Origin: Flaccisagitta enflata
Lineage: Eukaryota > Chaetognatha > Sagittoidea > Aphragmophora
Assembly (NCBI GenBank): GCA_965153355.1
Contig: OZ231128.1
Location: 16,678,001 to 16,742,000, forward strand
DNA length: 64,000 nt
Reading direction: 5' to 3'
The notes beneath the pieces were generated by a model. That model was not told the origin of the DNA, made no database searches, and saw only the letters and a list, made by a program, of their open reading frames with translations. The translations under genes and the position numbers were made by a program. Shown here piece after piece: positions 1-10,649 of the stretch. Positions within the stretch are counted from its first letter, which is position 1; each line of letters starts with the position of its first letter.

Positions 1-340
1 ATTTTGGCTATTTTTGTAAAATTTCTTGTCTAAAGAGATTCAATCCTTTAAAATTTTTTGGGGCCATACTTCTTGATGTAAGAGACTGATGGAAAGAGAA
101 TCATGATGGTGGGTGATGGTTGGGGTACCTAAAAAGGCCCAAAAAGGGCCCGTAAAACATAAAGATATCATTTTTTCATTCACTGCGCGTCCAGAAATGC
201 TTGGATTCCTAAAAAATTTAAAATGGAAATTCTCATTTCATGTAAAAAGCTTCCTGCAAAATTTTTTAGCCACTTTTGCACAGCTTCATGGTAAAATTAT
301 GCTAAAAAAAAATTCGCCCCCCAAAAAAAAAATGGTAATC
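1..340 (-). repeat. AT-rich dispersed repeat R1, copy 1 (inverted)
   Basis: The reverse complement of this stretch matches about 1905-2160 and 2450-2800, including the GGTACCCCAACCATCACC-like block, the GGGCCCTTTTTGGGCCTTTT palindromic block and the CAGTCTCTTACATCAAGA block. It lies in the opposite orientation to the three other copies. No coding potential is seen. The class is unknown. Confidence 0.75.
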
Positions 341-599
341 ATTGTTTGCCAGTAAGTGAATCAAAAATTCTTTGGTACACTTAAAGGTTCTAAGCATGTG
401 GTCCAGGCTGAGTCATACCGGTGCTGTAAAGTTGATCATCTTTTTGTTTACTGTTCACATGCAGGAACAACTATTTTTTAAAAAACACTGGTTTAAACGA
501 AAATGAAAATTGAATTTACAGAGGTAGGGGGGGGGGTGCTTTTTTGTGGATTTCAATCTTTTTCATGAAATACTCCAATGAAGGAACCAAAAATTAACA

Positions 600-1000
600 G
601 TGAGCTTTTTGCATTGAATGCAAAGTTCTATTTCAATTTTTTCAAGAAATCCAAGCATTTTTAAAGCACAATGAATAAGAAATTTGTATCATTGTTTTAA
701 CACCCGTTTTTGGGCCTTTCAGGTACCCCAAACATTACCTACCATCATGATTCTTTTTTTCAGTCTCTTTCATCAAGAAGTATTCTTACCTAAAATTTTT
801 AAGGTTGGAGTCTCATTAATAAATTTCTTTTTACCAAATATAGCAAAAACAGGCCATTTATGGCAAGTCTTTTTGGTGCATTTCTAGGGGCCCCCTTAAA
901 GGGCCCTTAAACCATCTGAAATAGATTCACCATGCATTTTTGAATACATTTACTTTTTTCCAGGTACTCTTAGTAGAATTTTTCATGCAAACAGGCTCTT
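600..1000 (+). repeat. AT-rich dispersed repeat R1, copy 2
   Basis: This is a diverged plus-strand copy with the same order of blocks: aatccaagcattttt, the GGTACCCCAAACATTACC block, the TCAGTCTCTTTCATCAAGAA block, then CTAGGGGCCCCCTTAAAGGG. It ends where a family A fragment begins. Confidence 0.7.
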
Positions 1001-1007
1001 TACTTTT

Positions 1008-1115
1008 TAGATGCGTCCGCGCATCTCTATAAGAGGCTTTGTCCGTCCGTTGGTCCGTCGGTCGGTCAGTTCGTCGGTCGGTCCATCGGTCGGTCCGTCG
1101 GTCCGTCACGCTAAA
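1008..1115 (+). repeat. Family A element, 5' fragment
   Basis: It starts with a hairpin-like GATGCGTCCGCGCATC and the family A phrase CTCTATAAGAGGCTTTGTCC, followed by a run of GTCCGTCGGTC tetranucleotides. The 3' half typical of family A is missing. Confidence 0.7.
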
Positions 1116-1189
1116 GTTGAAAACGATCGCAAACGATCGCAAAGTCGATTTCATCATTCTATTTTCTGACATTGGGCTGATGCAATGTT

Positions 1190-1345
<156 letters not shown>

Positions 1346-1379
1346 GATCATTTACAAGCTAACCAGCATGTGGACGCAT

Positions 1380-1895
1380 CGTTGTAACCCCGGGTTACTT
1401 GTTTCATCAACCGCAGAATTCTCGGTCGATTCGTTTAGAAATGGCGCAAGGAAACGTAAAAACATTGTTTTTTGAAAATCATGAAAAAAATTGCATTAGT
1501 TCTTCTCGCTACCTGTCTACAAAATCTTATGGACAGCAGTGCCATTTTTGTAGAATTAGTTTGATCAAGATCACGGTGTCAAAAGGTTCAAGGGATGGCC
1601 TAGGAACTCACCAGATCTTATTCCGATCAAAAACTTTTGGAATTGGATGAAAAACTTACAGTGAAAAGAGCGCGCCACATTGATCGCAGGGTTAAAAAAA
1701 ATCGCAAGGAAGGTCTGGAGACAAGTCACGCCAGATTACCTGGAAAACCTCTACAAATCGGTGCCGAGGCAAAAGGAAGCTGTCATTCAGTCCCAAGGAG
1801 GATATAACAAATACTAATTCACTTATATTGACTTTTCTTGTATTGTATTGATCAATAAATGAACTTTTACCCTAGGTGTTGCAATACTTATTTCC
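1380..1895 (+). pseudogene. Tc1/mariner-family transposase relic (C-terminal part)
   Basis: The encoded enzyme would cut and paste a DNA transposon. With frameshifts and stops, the plus strand reads through pieces that fit the C-terminal catalytic region: a degenerate stretch where the second Asp block should be (1530-1570), then WPRNSPDLIPIKNFW (about 1592-1637), which corresponds to the third-acidic-residue block of Tc1-like enzymes, and finally LENLYKSVPRQKEAV followed by a terminal GGYNKY (about 1742-1815), typical of the family C terminus. After the stop, GGTGTTGCAATACTTATTTC (about 1876-1895) resembles a Tc1-like terminal inverted repeat. The 5' half and left terminus are not recognisable; the copy appears 5'-truncated and dead. 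The (GA)n tract lies directly upstream. Confidence 0.85.
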
Positions 1896-1904
1896 CAGGT
1901 AGTA

Positions 1905-2290
1905 AAATGAGAAATTCTATTTCAAATTTTTTTAGAATCCAAACATTTTTGGACGCGCAGTGAATAAAAAAATGATATCTTTATGTTTTACAGGCCCTTT
2001 TTGGGCCTTTTTAGGTACCCCAACCATCACCTACCATCATGATTCTCTTTCCATCAGTCTCTTACATCAAGAGGTATAGCCCAAAAAAAATTGGAAGGAT
2101 TGAATCTCTTTAAACAAGAAATTTTTACAAAAAATAGCCAAAATAGGCCATTTTTAGCTTTTTTTGGGGGTGTGTTTCCAGGGGCCCCCTTGTAGAGCCC
2201 CCAAACCACCAGTAATGGATTCCCCATGCATTTTCTTTTTAATTTGTCTATTTTCCAGGTATTTTTAGTATAATTTTTCAGTTCTACAGC
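1905..2290 (+). repeat. AT-rich dispersed repeat R1, copy 3
   Basis: This copy is closest to the reverse complement of 1-290. It shares the GGTACCCCAACCATCACC block, CATGATTCTCTTTCCATCAG and the CAGGGGCCCCCTTGTAGAGC block. Copies 1 and 3 bracket the Tc1/mariner relic as a large inverted repeat. Confidence 0.75.
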
Positions 2291-2439
2291 CTTGAAGTTA
2301 AAAAATTGTGTTTTTTCATTTACCAGTCATTTTGAACCGTAATAACTTGGCCATTTTGGAATATCTGCTGAAATTTTTCTGGGATCTCTGAAGATGCATG
2401 ACTAACCATTTTCAAAAAATAGGATTCAGGGACCTTGAA

Positions 2440-2905
2440 ATAGTGTTTTCATGTAAGAAAACAAAATTGGGTTTTTTTGTCAATTTTGGTTTTTTTAGCA
2501 TAATTTCAACATGAAGCTGTTCAAAAGTGGCCACAAAACTTTGCAGGAAGCTTGTTGCATAAAATGAGAAGTTCCATTTCAAATTTTGTAGGAATCCGAG
2601 CATTTTTAGACGCGCAATGAATAAAAAAGTGATATTTCTATGTTTTACGGGCCCTTTTTGGGCCTTTTAAGGTACCCCAAACATCACTTAGCATCATGAT
2701 CATTTTTTTTTCAGTCTCTTACATTAAGAAGTATTACCACCAAAAAAATTTAGGGGTTGGGGTCTCATTATACAAAAAATTTTCAACAAAAAAAGCCAAA
2801 ATAGGCTATTTTTGGCTGTTTTTTTGGGTGCGTTTCTAAGGGCCCCCTCGTAGGGCCCTAAAAACATCAGAAATGGATTCCTGATGCAATTTTACATAGA
2901 AATCA
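2440..2905 (+). repeat. AT-rich dispersed repeat R1, copy 4 (longest)
   Basis: It includes the upstream portion seen in copy 1 (AGCATAATTTCAACATGAAG, TTTGCAGGAAGCTTG) and continues through the GGTACCCCAAACATCACT block to CTAAGGGCCCCCTCGTAGGG. It defines the family as at least 450 bp. Confidence 0.7.
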
Positions 2906-3047
2906 CCTTTTTTTTGCCACCCTCAACAATTTTTTTTTTTTTTACATGCTAGCCGAAGATATGCATGTGAGGGTTTGTGTCACATTTTGAACATATCCTG
3001 CAGATTTTTTGTATCTCATGACACTTTGTCGATTTTCCTTCTACATT

Positions 3048-3120
3048 TTTAGTCGCGTGCACGCGACTCTACAACCCGCTCCGTCCGTCGGTCCGTCCAT
3101 CGGTCCGTCCGTAACACTTT
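3048..3120 (+). repeat. Family A element, 5' fragment
   Basis: A clear AGTCGCGTGCACGCGACT hairpin is followed by CTACAACCCGCTCCGTCCG and a GTCGGTCCGTCC run. The sequence then passes into T/G-rich low-complexity DNA instead of the usual family A 3' half. Confidence 0.8.
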
Positions 3121-4160
3121 GCTTTTTGGCGTCGTTTTTGATCATTTTGGGTCATCTGGAGTTATTTTTAGTCATTTTTTTTGTTGTTTTTGGTCATTTT
3201 TGGTTGGTTTTAGTCATTTTTGGTCATTTTTGGTCATTTTTGATCATTTACATCACTTTGTTCATTAAAGTCATTTTTAGGCATTTAAAGTAGTTTTAAG
3301 TCATTTTAAGTCATTTTGGGACATTTCAGGTCATATTTGGTCATTTAACATGGTTTTTGGTTAGTTTTGGTCATTTATGTTTTTTGGTTTTTTGTTTGTT
3401 TTTTTGTTTGTTTTTGTTTTTTGTTTTTTGTTTTTTTTTTCTTTTGGTTTTTGGTTTTTAGTTTTTGGTTTTTGGTTTCTTGGTTTTTGGTCATTTAACA
3501 CGGTTTTTTGGTATGTTTTGGTCATTAATGTTTTTGGTTTTTTGTTTTTTTTTTGTTTGTTTTTTTGTTTTTTGGTCTTTTGGTCAGATTTGGTCATTAA
3601 ACATGGCTTTTTGGTATGTTTTGGTCATTTATGTTTTTTGGTTTTTGGTTTTTTGGTTGTTGGTTTTTTGGTTTTTCTTAGGTTTTTTGGTTTTTTGGTT
3701 TCCTGGTATTTGGTTTTTGTTCCCTAGTTTTTTGTTTTTTTGGTTTTTGTTTTTTTTTTTATTTTTGGTGTTTGGTTTTTTCGTCATTTATGTTTTTTGG
3801 TTCTTTGGTTTTTAGTTTTTTGGTTTTTGGTTTTTTGGTCATTTATGTTTTTTGGTTTTCTGGTTTCTGGTTTTTGGTTTTTTGTTTTATTTTTTTTTTT
3901 TGGTTTTTGGTTTTTGGTTTTTTGGTCATTTAACATGGTTTTTTGTTTGTTTTGGTCATTTATGTTATTTGTTATTTGGTTTTTGGTTTTTGGTTTTTGG
4001 TTTTTGGTACTTGTTTTTTTGGTTTTTGGTTTTTAGTTTTTTGGTTCTTAGATTTTTTGTTTTTTTGTTTTTCTGTTTTTTGTTTTTTTGTTTTTTGGTT
4101 TTTTGGTTTTTTGGTCATATATGTTTTTTGGGTATGTTTTGGTCATTTATGTTTTTTAAT
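3121..4160 (+). repeat. T/G-rich low-complexity region (TTTGGTCATTT and GGTTTTT repeats)
   Basis: About 1 kb of irregular repeats: first a TTTTGGTCATT motif about 11 bp long, then GGTTTTTGGTTTTT runs with recurrent GGTCATTTATGTTTTTTGG. The Phe-rich frames on the plus strand are artefacts of composition. Confidence 0.95.
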
Positions 4161-4175
4161 ATATTTGGTCATTTA

Positions 4176-4500
4176 TGTCATTTCAAGTCTGCTGGTTTAA
4201 GTCTGCTCGTTAAAGTCTGCTGGTTTAAGTTTGCTGGTTAAAGTCTGCTGGTTTAAGTCTGCTTGTTTAAGTCTGCTTGTTTAAGTCTGCTGGTTTAAGT
4301 CTGCTGGTTTAAGTCTGCTGGTTTAAGTTTGCTGGTTAAAGTCTGCTGGTTTAAGTCTGCTGGTTTAAGTCTGCTAGTTTAAGTCTGCTTGTTTAAGTCT
4401 GCTGGTTTAAGTCCGCTGATTTAAGTCAGCTGGTTTAAGTCTGCTGGTTTGAGTCTGTTGGTTTAAGTCTGCTGGTTAAAGTCTGGTTTAAGTCTGGTTT
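4176..4500 (+). repeat. 14-bp minisatellite (AAGTCTGCTGGTTT)n
   Basis: Over 20 tandem copies of a unit of about 14 bp, GTCTGCTGGTTTAA, with GGTTAAA, CTTGTTT and CTAGTTT variants. It decays into AGTCTGGTTT near 4490. Confidence 0.97.
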
Positions 4501-4995
4501 AGTCATTTTTCATTGATTGGGATGATAGAGTTGATTAATTTGACTCAATTACAAAAGTGGGTGGGTTTCCATGGCCTCCAATACCTCATTAAGCTGATTT
4601 ATTCATCATTTCATTTAAGTCAATCTAGTCAACTAAATCATTTTATCCATTTCTTATATTTCTCCCTATTCAGTCATGTTGATTAAAAAGATACAATAAG
4701 GAGTTTTTTATGTCTCGCACGCGACTTATAGGTGTTGGCCTTGTTTTTTATTTAAAGTTGGTTCAATAAAGGAGTGTATCTCATCAGAGAAAAACTATCG
4801 TAAATTCTTGGAAACGACAATAACAAAGAAGTGGTACCCAGTTACAAGGCTCAAATTTCATCAGTCATTAAAACTTTAGCTTCCCTAGCGTTGAGAAAAG
4901 TATAAATAAATGCGCAAATTAATGCCGAGATATTTTCTACATTCCTGTTCCAAAATACAAGCTAGAAGAGAAAAGGATCTGACCTCAGAAATGAG
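4501..4995. other. Unannotated AT-rich stretch
   Basis: No gene or recognisable domain is seen. A short piece near 4709-4750 (CTCGCACGCGACTTATAGGT, then GGCCTTGTTTT) looks like a degraded family A terminus. Confidence 0.6.
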
Positions 4996-5110
4996 ACTAA
5001 ATTCAGCTAAAAACGTACGACTGAAAAAGCGAGATGTATATTTGTTTGAGCATGCAAATACAAGAAAACATGTTTATGTGTATAGCTGCTCATCTGTGGA
5101 TTCTAGCTCA
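4996..5110 (+). repeat. C-unit fragment
   Basis: The phrase TTTGAGCATGCAAATACAAG, then GCTGCTCATCTGTGGATT and TAGCTCATTTT, match the C units at 14600-14710 and, inverted, 16310-16700. Confidence 0.6.
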
Positions 5111-5580
5111 TTTTCAAGATTCAAGATTCAAGATTCAAACAGTTTATTTCCCCAAAGTAGGCCACTGACTATGGGATAAAAGTCATTTCTCCGTTGTACC
5201 ATTCTCAAGTACTGACCAAGAGCTTCAATGCTACATGTTTGTTTTGTCAAAAAATGTTCGGGAAGTGTAAGACCAAGGGGGTCAAAGGTCAGGGGGTCAA
5301 AGTAAGATCCCCACAGGGGTCAAAATTTCAAAGTTGTCAAAATCAAAATCTGATTGCAGATTTGGATTCCTCTAAAAAAAGTAGTAAAAGAAAGTACTCT
5401 TCTTTTTTTCTTTTTCTCATTTTAAGTGGGTCAAAATGGGGGTCAAAGGTCACAAGTGACCCTAATCTGACCTCACGAGAGGTCAAAAATGAAATCGCCG
5501 ATAATCAAAATTCTGGGACCAGTTTTGGAATCCTCATGAAAAATGAGTCAATTTCAAATTTTCCCAGAAAACGTCTGTGA
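5111..5580 (-). repeat. Inverted-repeat arm D, left copy (LINE/SINE 3'-end-like)
   Basis: The reverse complement matches 8310-8735 over about 380-420 bp, including GGTCAAAGGTCACAAGTGAC, CAAATCTGCAATCAGATTTT and GTACCATTCTC. The outer end carries tandem TTCAAGA units next to CAAACAGTTTATTT. On the minus strand this reads AAATAAACTGTTTG plus (TCTTGAA)n, the look of a non-LTR retroelement 3' end with a short tandem tail. That class assignment is inference. Confidence 0.7.
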
Positions 5581-5599
5581 AAAAAATATCAACCTATAG

Positions 5600-5930
5600 A
5601 GCTAATTTAAGGTCCGGGGGGCATATTTGTAGCTGAAAGGGCATATTTGAGGCCTGGAGAGCTGATTTTAGGTCTGGAGGGCAGATTCGAGGTCTGGAGA
5701 GCTGATTTTAGGTCTATATGGCCAAATTGAAGGTTGAATGGGCTAATTCAAGGGCTTTGAAGGCAAAAATCAGGCCTGAGCGTGATGATTTGAGGCCTGG
5801 ATGGTCTTTGGGGGGGATGGACAGATGGATGGACGGACAGACAGAAGGATGGACAGATGGACGCATGTCTGAAAATTCACCCCTGTGGCCTACAGGACAT
5901 CGGCCCTTTGACACCGCTGCTCAAAAAAGC
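5600..5930 (+). repeat. Family B element, partial (array plus right terminus)
   Basis: About ten degenerate 20-bp units of the TTTGAGGCCTGGAGAGCTGA type are followed by a G-run, GGAC/GGAT tetranucleotides, then TTCACCCCTGTGGCCTACAG, GACATCGGCCC and GCTGCTCAAAAAAG, the right end of the CCTGTAG subfamily. The left end was not seen. Confidence 0.8.
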
Positions 5931-5955
5931 AAAACAAGTGAATGTAATTTATATA

Positions 5956-6124
5956 CAGTTGAACCCTGCTCTAACAGAACCACCACTTACAGAATTCTGC
6001 ATATAATGAATGCAAATTAATATTCCCTTTAATTTTTTTTTGTTTTCTATGATTGTTTTACCAGAATCCCATCTTTAACAGATAAGATTTGTTAGTTGAA
6101 ATCCGATAGAGTGGGAGTTAACTG
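5956..6124. mobile_element. Short TIR element (pogo/Tc1-type MITE), TA-flanked
   Basis: The left end CAGTTGAACCCTGCTCTAAC pairs with the inverted right end CCGATAGAGTGGGAGTTAACTG. TA dinucleotides abut both sides (5954-5955 and 6125-6126). At 169 bp with no coding capacity it is a MITE; the CAGTNGAACC start is typical of pogo/Tc1-mariner-like termini. Confidence 0.75.
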
Positions 6125-6127
6125 TAT

Positions 6128-6232
6128 GTTCACTTCTCTTTTCATTTTATTTTTGTGTAAATTTTGTAAATATTACAGTTGACTTCTCTTTTCATTTTAT
6201 TTTTGTGTAAATTTTGTAAATATTACAGTTGA
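6128..6232 (+). repeat. 52-bp tandem duplication
   Basis: Two consecutive near-identical copies of a block beginning CTTCTCTTTTCATTTTATTT and ending AATATTACAGTTGA. Confidence 0.95.
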
Positions 6233-6234
6233 CT

Positions 6235-6770
6235 TACAGTTTTAAAATCCTGAGTTTTCATCACAAGTTGCAATGGAGGAGGTTGCCCTTTGAGTCTTCC
6301 ACGCAGGGATGTGTATAGTTAAGCAGCTTCTGCTTTTATTTCCGCCTCCAGTATGCTAAGGGGGAATGTGCAACTGTTTTTAAGCCTACCTCCATGATCT
6401 CTAAAACAGTTTTCGTTGGTGCTCTCTCAGACTATAAATCATCCTTCTCAGATCTCATGACAGCTCTCTCAAGCACAAAAATCCTTTCAAACTAGCTCCG
6501 TGAAGCTTTAAATAAACACTCTGAATGCATGAGGTATCTCATGGGGGTTCATAGTTAATCTCTACATATCTGAAGTAACAATCTGTTAAGTAGTTTTGTC
6601 GGCACTTAATCTTCGCATATTAATCTTCACATCCCTAAATTGAAAATAAAAGTTTGTCATATAATATTCAACATCTTTCTACTTTGGAGAAATGGTTTAT
6701 CCTTAGTCAAGAATTTGTTTTAACTCTTAAGATTTGCCATGATAAGAAAAGTGGAACAATATTCCTCACT
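6235..6770. other. No recognisable feature
   Basis: AT-rich DNA without a supported gene. Short frames lack coding character. Confidence 0.5.
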
Positions 6771-6774
6771 ATAC

Positions 6775-7125
6775 CCCATAGAATAGGCAAAATTTGGGTA
6801 TGAGAATGAAACATTATTTCCAAGCACTTTTCTTGTTCCTTTGGCATGTTAGGGCCCAATCTCTTTGGAAAATCAATTTGAACTTGATCTAGGCACTCCG
6901 TCTTCAATGCTGTAGTTGTATAGAATTGATTGCTGGAGTTATGACAGAAATTTGTTCCATAGTAATTCTATGCAACTACAGCATTATTGCTGGAGTGCCT
7001 AGATCAGGTCCAAATTGATTTTCCAATGAGATTAGGCTCTAGATATGCAAGTAGAACATGAAAAGTGCATGGAAATAATATTTCATTTGAATGCCCAAAT
7101 TGAGCCCACTCTAATTCCCAACTGA
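6775..7125. mobile_element. Foldback (palindromic) element F1, copy 1
   Basis: The two halves are imperfect inverse complements. TTTCCAAGCACTTTTCTTG mirrors the right-hand CATGAAAAGTGCATGGAAAT, GATCTAGGCACTCCG mirrors GGAGTGCCTAGATC, and the centre lies near 6935-6950. Arms are about 165 bp. A second copy lies at 15775-16125, so this is a mobile family rather than a local inversion. Confidence 0.8.
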
Positions 7126-7169
7126 ATAAAATGGAAGAAGGCCGTGTTAACCTTCACTGAGTTGCTAGT

Positions 7170-7260
7170 CACGAGCTACGTGACTCCACACCCTTCTTTG
7201 TTGGTGGGTTAGTCAGTCGGTGGGTCAGTCTGTTTTTTATTCTTTTGCGTTTTTAAGCTT
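7170..7260 (+). repeat. Family A element, degraded 5' fragment
   Basis: GTCACGAGCTACGTGACTC is a diverged form of the family A hairpin, followed by a CAGTCGGTGGGTCAGTC run. Confidence 0.5.
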
Positions 7261-7561
7261 TTTGGGCTTACAGTAGAGGTAAACAGGAGTTGGTTCCTTG
7301 GGAAAGCAAGCAGAAAAGCATTGTCGGAATTTTCAACCTAGGTTTTGATAAAGCTCATGCAGTTAATTAGGCAAAAAATGTTCAAATGTAATGAATTCCT
7401 GTCATTTATGGACATAATGATGTATGGGTAACTTTTTTTCGCCAAAAAAATTGTGTAAAAAATCGTAGGAGAAAGGGTTATCATGGCTAAACCAGGTTGC
7501 GGTGAGGTAGGGTGAGCTACTCGTTTTGTCCCCACAGTCTGACAAGTCCAAATCTGTTTTT

Positions 7562-7708
7562 GTTTTTAGTCGCGGACACGCGACTACACCATGCCGTATC
7601 AGTCGGTCCGTCGGTCAGACACATTGTTGAATTGCTATTGGTTTTTGCATTACTGCTCTTGCCCAACTGTCCGCAACTGGATTGCTGTGTATTCAGCCTT
7701 GTTATTTA
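7562..7708 (+). repeat. Family A element, full-length-like
   Basis: TTTTTAGTCGCGGACACGCG starts the copy; a GTCGGTCCGTCGGTCAG run, TTTTTGCATTACTGCTC, TGCCCAACTGTCCGC and GCTGTGTATTCAGCCTTGTT follow in the family A order. The terminal hairpin is weakened by GGCCG to GCTG changes. Confidence 0.85.
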
Positions 7709-7729
7709 ATGACACAGCTCCTTCCTTAA

Positions 7730-7835
7730 TTCCATTATAAGTCATTCTAAGTCATTTTAAGTCAAATTAAGTCATATCAAGTCATATTGAGTCATATTAA
7801 GTCACTTAAGTCAATCAGGTCAATCTAATCATTTT
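7730..7835 (+). repeat. 10-bp AAGTCATTTT minisatellite
   Basis: About ten units of AAGTCATTTT or AAGTCATATT. The same motif occurs at 3280-3330 beside another family A fragment. Confidence 0.9.
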
Positions 7836-7859
7836 TAATTTTTGACAACCCTGGTTTAG

Positions 7860-8155
7860 GCCGTAAGCTGATGATTTGGGGTCAAGAGGGCTGATACGAG
7901 TCATTCAAGGGTTGATTTAATTGTCACGAGAGCTGTCTGGAGGTTTGAGAGCTAATTTGAAATCTAAATGATCTAAGGCAGCTTGAGAGGACAAATTTGA
8001 GGCCTGTGAGGACCATCTTGAGGCTTAAGAGGGTCAGTTGGAGGCCTGAAAAGGCTGATTGGAGCTCAAAAGGGGGGGGGGGGATACAACTACAGACAAA
8101 TGAACAAACAAATAAAATTCCCCATGTTCAACAGGACCTTGTCCTCCTGCCCAAA
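7860..8155 (+). repeat. Family B element, degraded
   Basis: Irregular 20-bp units such as GAGGCCTGAAAAGGCTGATT, a G-run at about 8070, ACAAATGAACAAACAAA, then CCCCATGTTCAACAGGACCT and CCTGCCCAAAAGC, a decayed CCTGTAG-type right terminus. Confidence 0.65.
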
Positions 8156-8309
8156 AGCTAATGTTAACTGCTTAGGAGATGTGTTCTTTCTAAGTAGATT
8201 CAGAATAGACAGTGAGTCAAGATCTCTGTTAAGACCCTGTTGTGCATCATGACAAATGATGACATTTTTAACATACATTTTCTGAGAAAATTTAAAAATG
8301 ACAGTAATA

Positions 8310-8735
8310 ACTATCAATTCATTTTTCATGAAGATTCCAAAACTGGTATCAGAATTTGGATTATCCGTGTTTTTATTTTTGATCTCTCGTGAGGTCAGAT
8401 TGGGGTCACTTGTGACCTTTGACCCAAATTTTGACCCACTTAAAATGAGAAATCAAAAAAAAAAAAGAGTACTTTCTTTTGCTACTTTTTTGAGAGGAAT
8501 CCAAATCTGCAATCAGATTTTGATTTTGACAACTTTGAAATTTTGACCCCCGTGGGGGTCTTACTTTGACCCCTGACCTTTGACCCCCTTGGTCTTACAC
8601 TTCCCGAACATTTTTTGACAAAACAAACATGTAGCATTGAAGCTCTTGGTCAGTACTCGAGAATGGTACAACGGAGAAGAGCCAACTGTAAAAAAAACCT
8701 TCATAGTCAGGGGCCTACCCAAAGGCGTTGTATGG
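8310..8735 (+). repeat. Inverted-repeat arm D, right copy
   Basis: This arm is the inverse complement of 5150-5570. It contains GTGACCTTTGACCC, ATCCAAATCTGCAATCAG and GTACAACGGAGAAGAG. Together the two arms bracket about 2.7 kb that holds a B element, a MITE and a foldback element. Confidence 0.75.
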
Positions 8736-10010
8736 CAGCAATATAACGATGAATCAGCGGGGGAGGACCATGCGTAAGCCCTTCATGTCAAAGAATGATG
8801 TATTTTTCCTAATTCTTAGTTTAGGTTATCGACGGGCTTGTTCATGTCGACCCTCGTTGATTTGGATTACAAAAGGCAGATCATAGTTGAGACAAAAAAA
8901 GACAACACATTATGCACAGATTTACGTAAGATAAAAACAAAACCAATAAATGAGAAGTGTGGCGTACAAATACGTCAGCAAAGAAAAACTATGTATAAGA
9001 CATGGAGAACCGAAAAATATCTAATTTTATTCAGGCTCTGTGACACCCTTATGGAGCTTGAAAATGACCATTTTTGACCAAATGAGAAATCCATTGCCTC
9101 CCGCACTATCCCCACATGGGCCGTTTCCGGAAAAACAGCCACTTAGTGAGGGTTTGCCACGGAAGAACGGCAAAAAGAGAGAGGAAATGCATGAAAATAT
9201 CAAAACTAAGCTGAGAAAATTTTTTTTACCTTTTTTTTGATTGAATGTTACCGCCATAATGTTAGGATTGACATCAATTCCACAGAACATATTCACTTAT
9301 CTACTTGTGAAAAACAAATAACATTCTTTACAGCCCTTCATATTTATTTCTTATGCCCTTACTAAAAAAAACCCTTGTTCGCTGTCAGTTGATAATTATC
9401 GATTGGTAATTTTCAGTTTACAACTTGTGTTCACAAAAAATCTATCTTCCTGTTAACACAGCTCCTTGAAATTTTTACTGTAGTTAGTAGACGTACCCAG
9501 CGGTCTGCATGTCAAATTTTATCAAAATATACCTATGGGAAGTGGGGTTTCCATCGATTTGTTTTTCCAAAACCAAGAAAATCATGATTTTGGAGAGTGG
9601 CATTTTTTCCGGCGTAAATTTTATTACGGCTTTACCTAGAAGAAATTCATATTTTCAAGAACATCCGACTTTAGATATGGTATTTTGCTTGAGACGGATG
9701 TTCTTCATTTTTTCATTTTTTCATTTTTCATACGAATTTAAAATTTACCGTAGCGCTTGTCATGCCCACTTTTTTCATTTGAAATCAGTCGCAGCTAACA
9801 CTTCTTACCTACAATTGTAGAATCTTCAGATTCTCAGTAATCACTCAACATAGAAGCCCAAAAGGGTGGATTTCACTTCTCTGCTGAAAAATGAGATCTT
9901 TCTTATCAGATTATGACCCTTTTGGTATGCAAATTAATTTTTAAGATAAAAAGATGTGACTGTGAAAAGCTTGACAGTTTGTGTAAGCGCTGGTGAGTGT
10001 GTGAGCGCCT
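8736..10010. other. No supported gene
   Basis: Short frames occur on both strands, but none has recognisable motifs or coding-like composition. This is one of the larger stretches without recognised repeats and could hold unrecognised regulatory or unique DNA. Confidence 0.5.
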
Positions 10011-10012
10011 CT

Positions 10013-10029
10013 GTGTGTGTTTGTGTGTG

Positions 10030-10111
<82 letters not shown>

Positions 10112-10120
10112 TGTGTGTAA
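10013..10120 (+). repeat. (GT)n microsatellite
   Basis: About 100 bp of GT with few interruptions. Confidence 0.98.
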
Positions 10121-10221
10121 TGTGCGAGAAAAGATAACACCACCCCCACCCAACCCACACGCACTCACAGACAATCAAAAGCAGCATCAAATATTTATGT
10201 TTTCGCACTTTTCAACTCAAT

Positions 10222-10310
10222 CATCATGGACGGACCAACAGCCAGACAGACTAACCAACGGACGGACGGACAAAGCCTCTTGTTGAGTTGCATGTCCGGA
10301 ACAAAAAAAA
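10222..10310 (-). repeat. Family A element, 5' part, minus strand
   Basis: Inverse complement of GTCCGTCCGTTGGTTAGTC with CAACAAGAGGCTTTGTCC. Past the GTTGCATGTCCGGAAC end, the plus strand continues into A-rich DNA that grades into GAAA repeats. Confidence 0.75.
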
Positions 10311-10346
10311 AGAGGAGGAAGAAAAAAACGAACAAGGAATAAGAAA

Positions 10347-10351
10347 AAAAA

Positions 10352-10411
<60 letters not shown>

Positions 10412-10415
10412 AAAC
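10347..10415 (+). repeat. (GAAA)n microsatellite
   Basis: About 16 GAAA units lying between two minus-strand family A copies. Confidence 0.97.
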
Positions 10416-10568
10416 AAAGCCGGATACACGGCAATCCAGTCTTGGACGGTTGGGCAGGAGCAGTAAAGCGATAACCACTCGGAATTCAAAAATGTGACAG
10501 ACGGACATACCGACATAACGACCTACCAACCGAGACGGCAAGGTGTTGAGTCGCGTGTCCGCGACTAA
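10416..10568 (-). repeat. Family A element, full-length, minus strand
   Basis: On the plus strand it runs from AACAAAGCCGGATACACGGC through GGTTGGGCAGGAGCAG, a GGACATACCGACATAACG run, AAGGTGTTGAGTCGCG and TGTCCGCGACTAAAAAG. It is followed at once by (GAAA)n, as expected if an A-rich end seeded the microsatellite. Confidence 0.9.
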
Positions 10569-10577
10569 AAAGAATGA

Positions 10578-10649
<72 letters not shown>

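Noticed and set aside
3377-4241. Hydrophobic Phe/Val frames suggestive of membrane proteins
   Set aside because: They are composition artefacts of GGTTTTT repeats.
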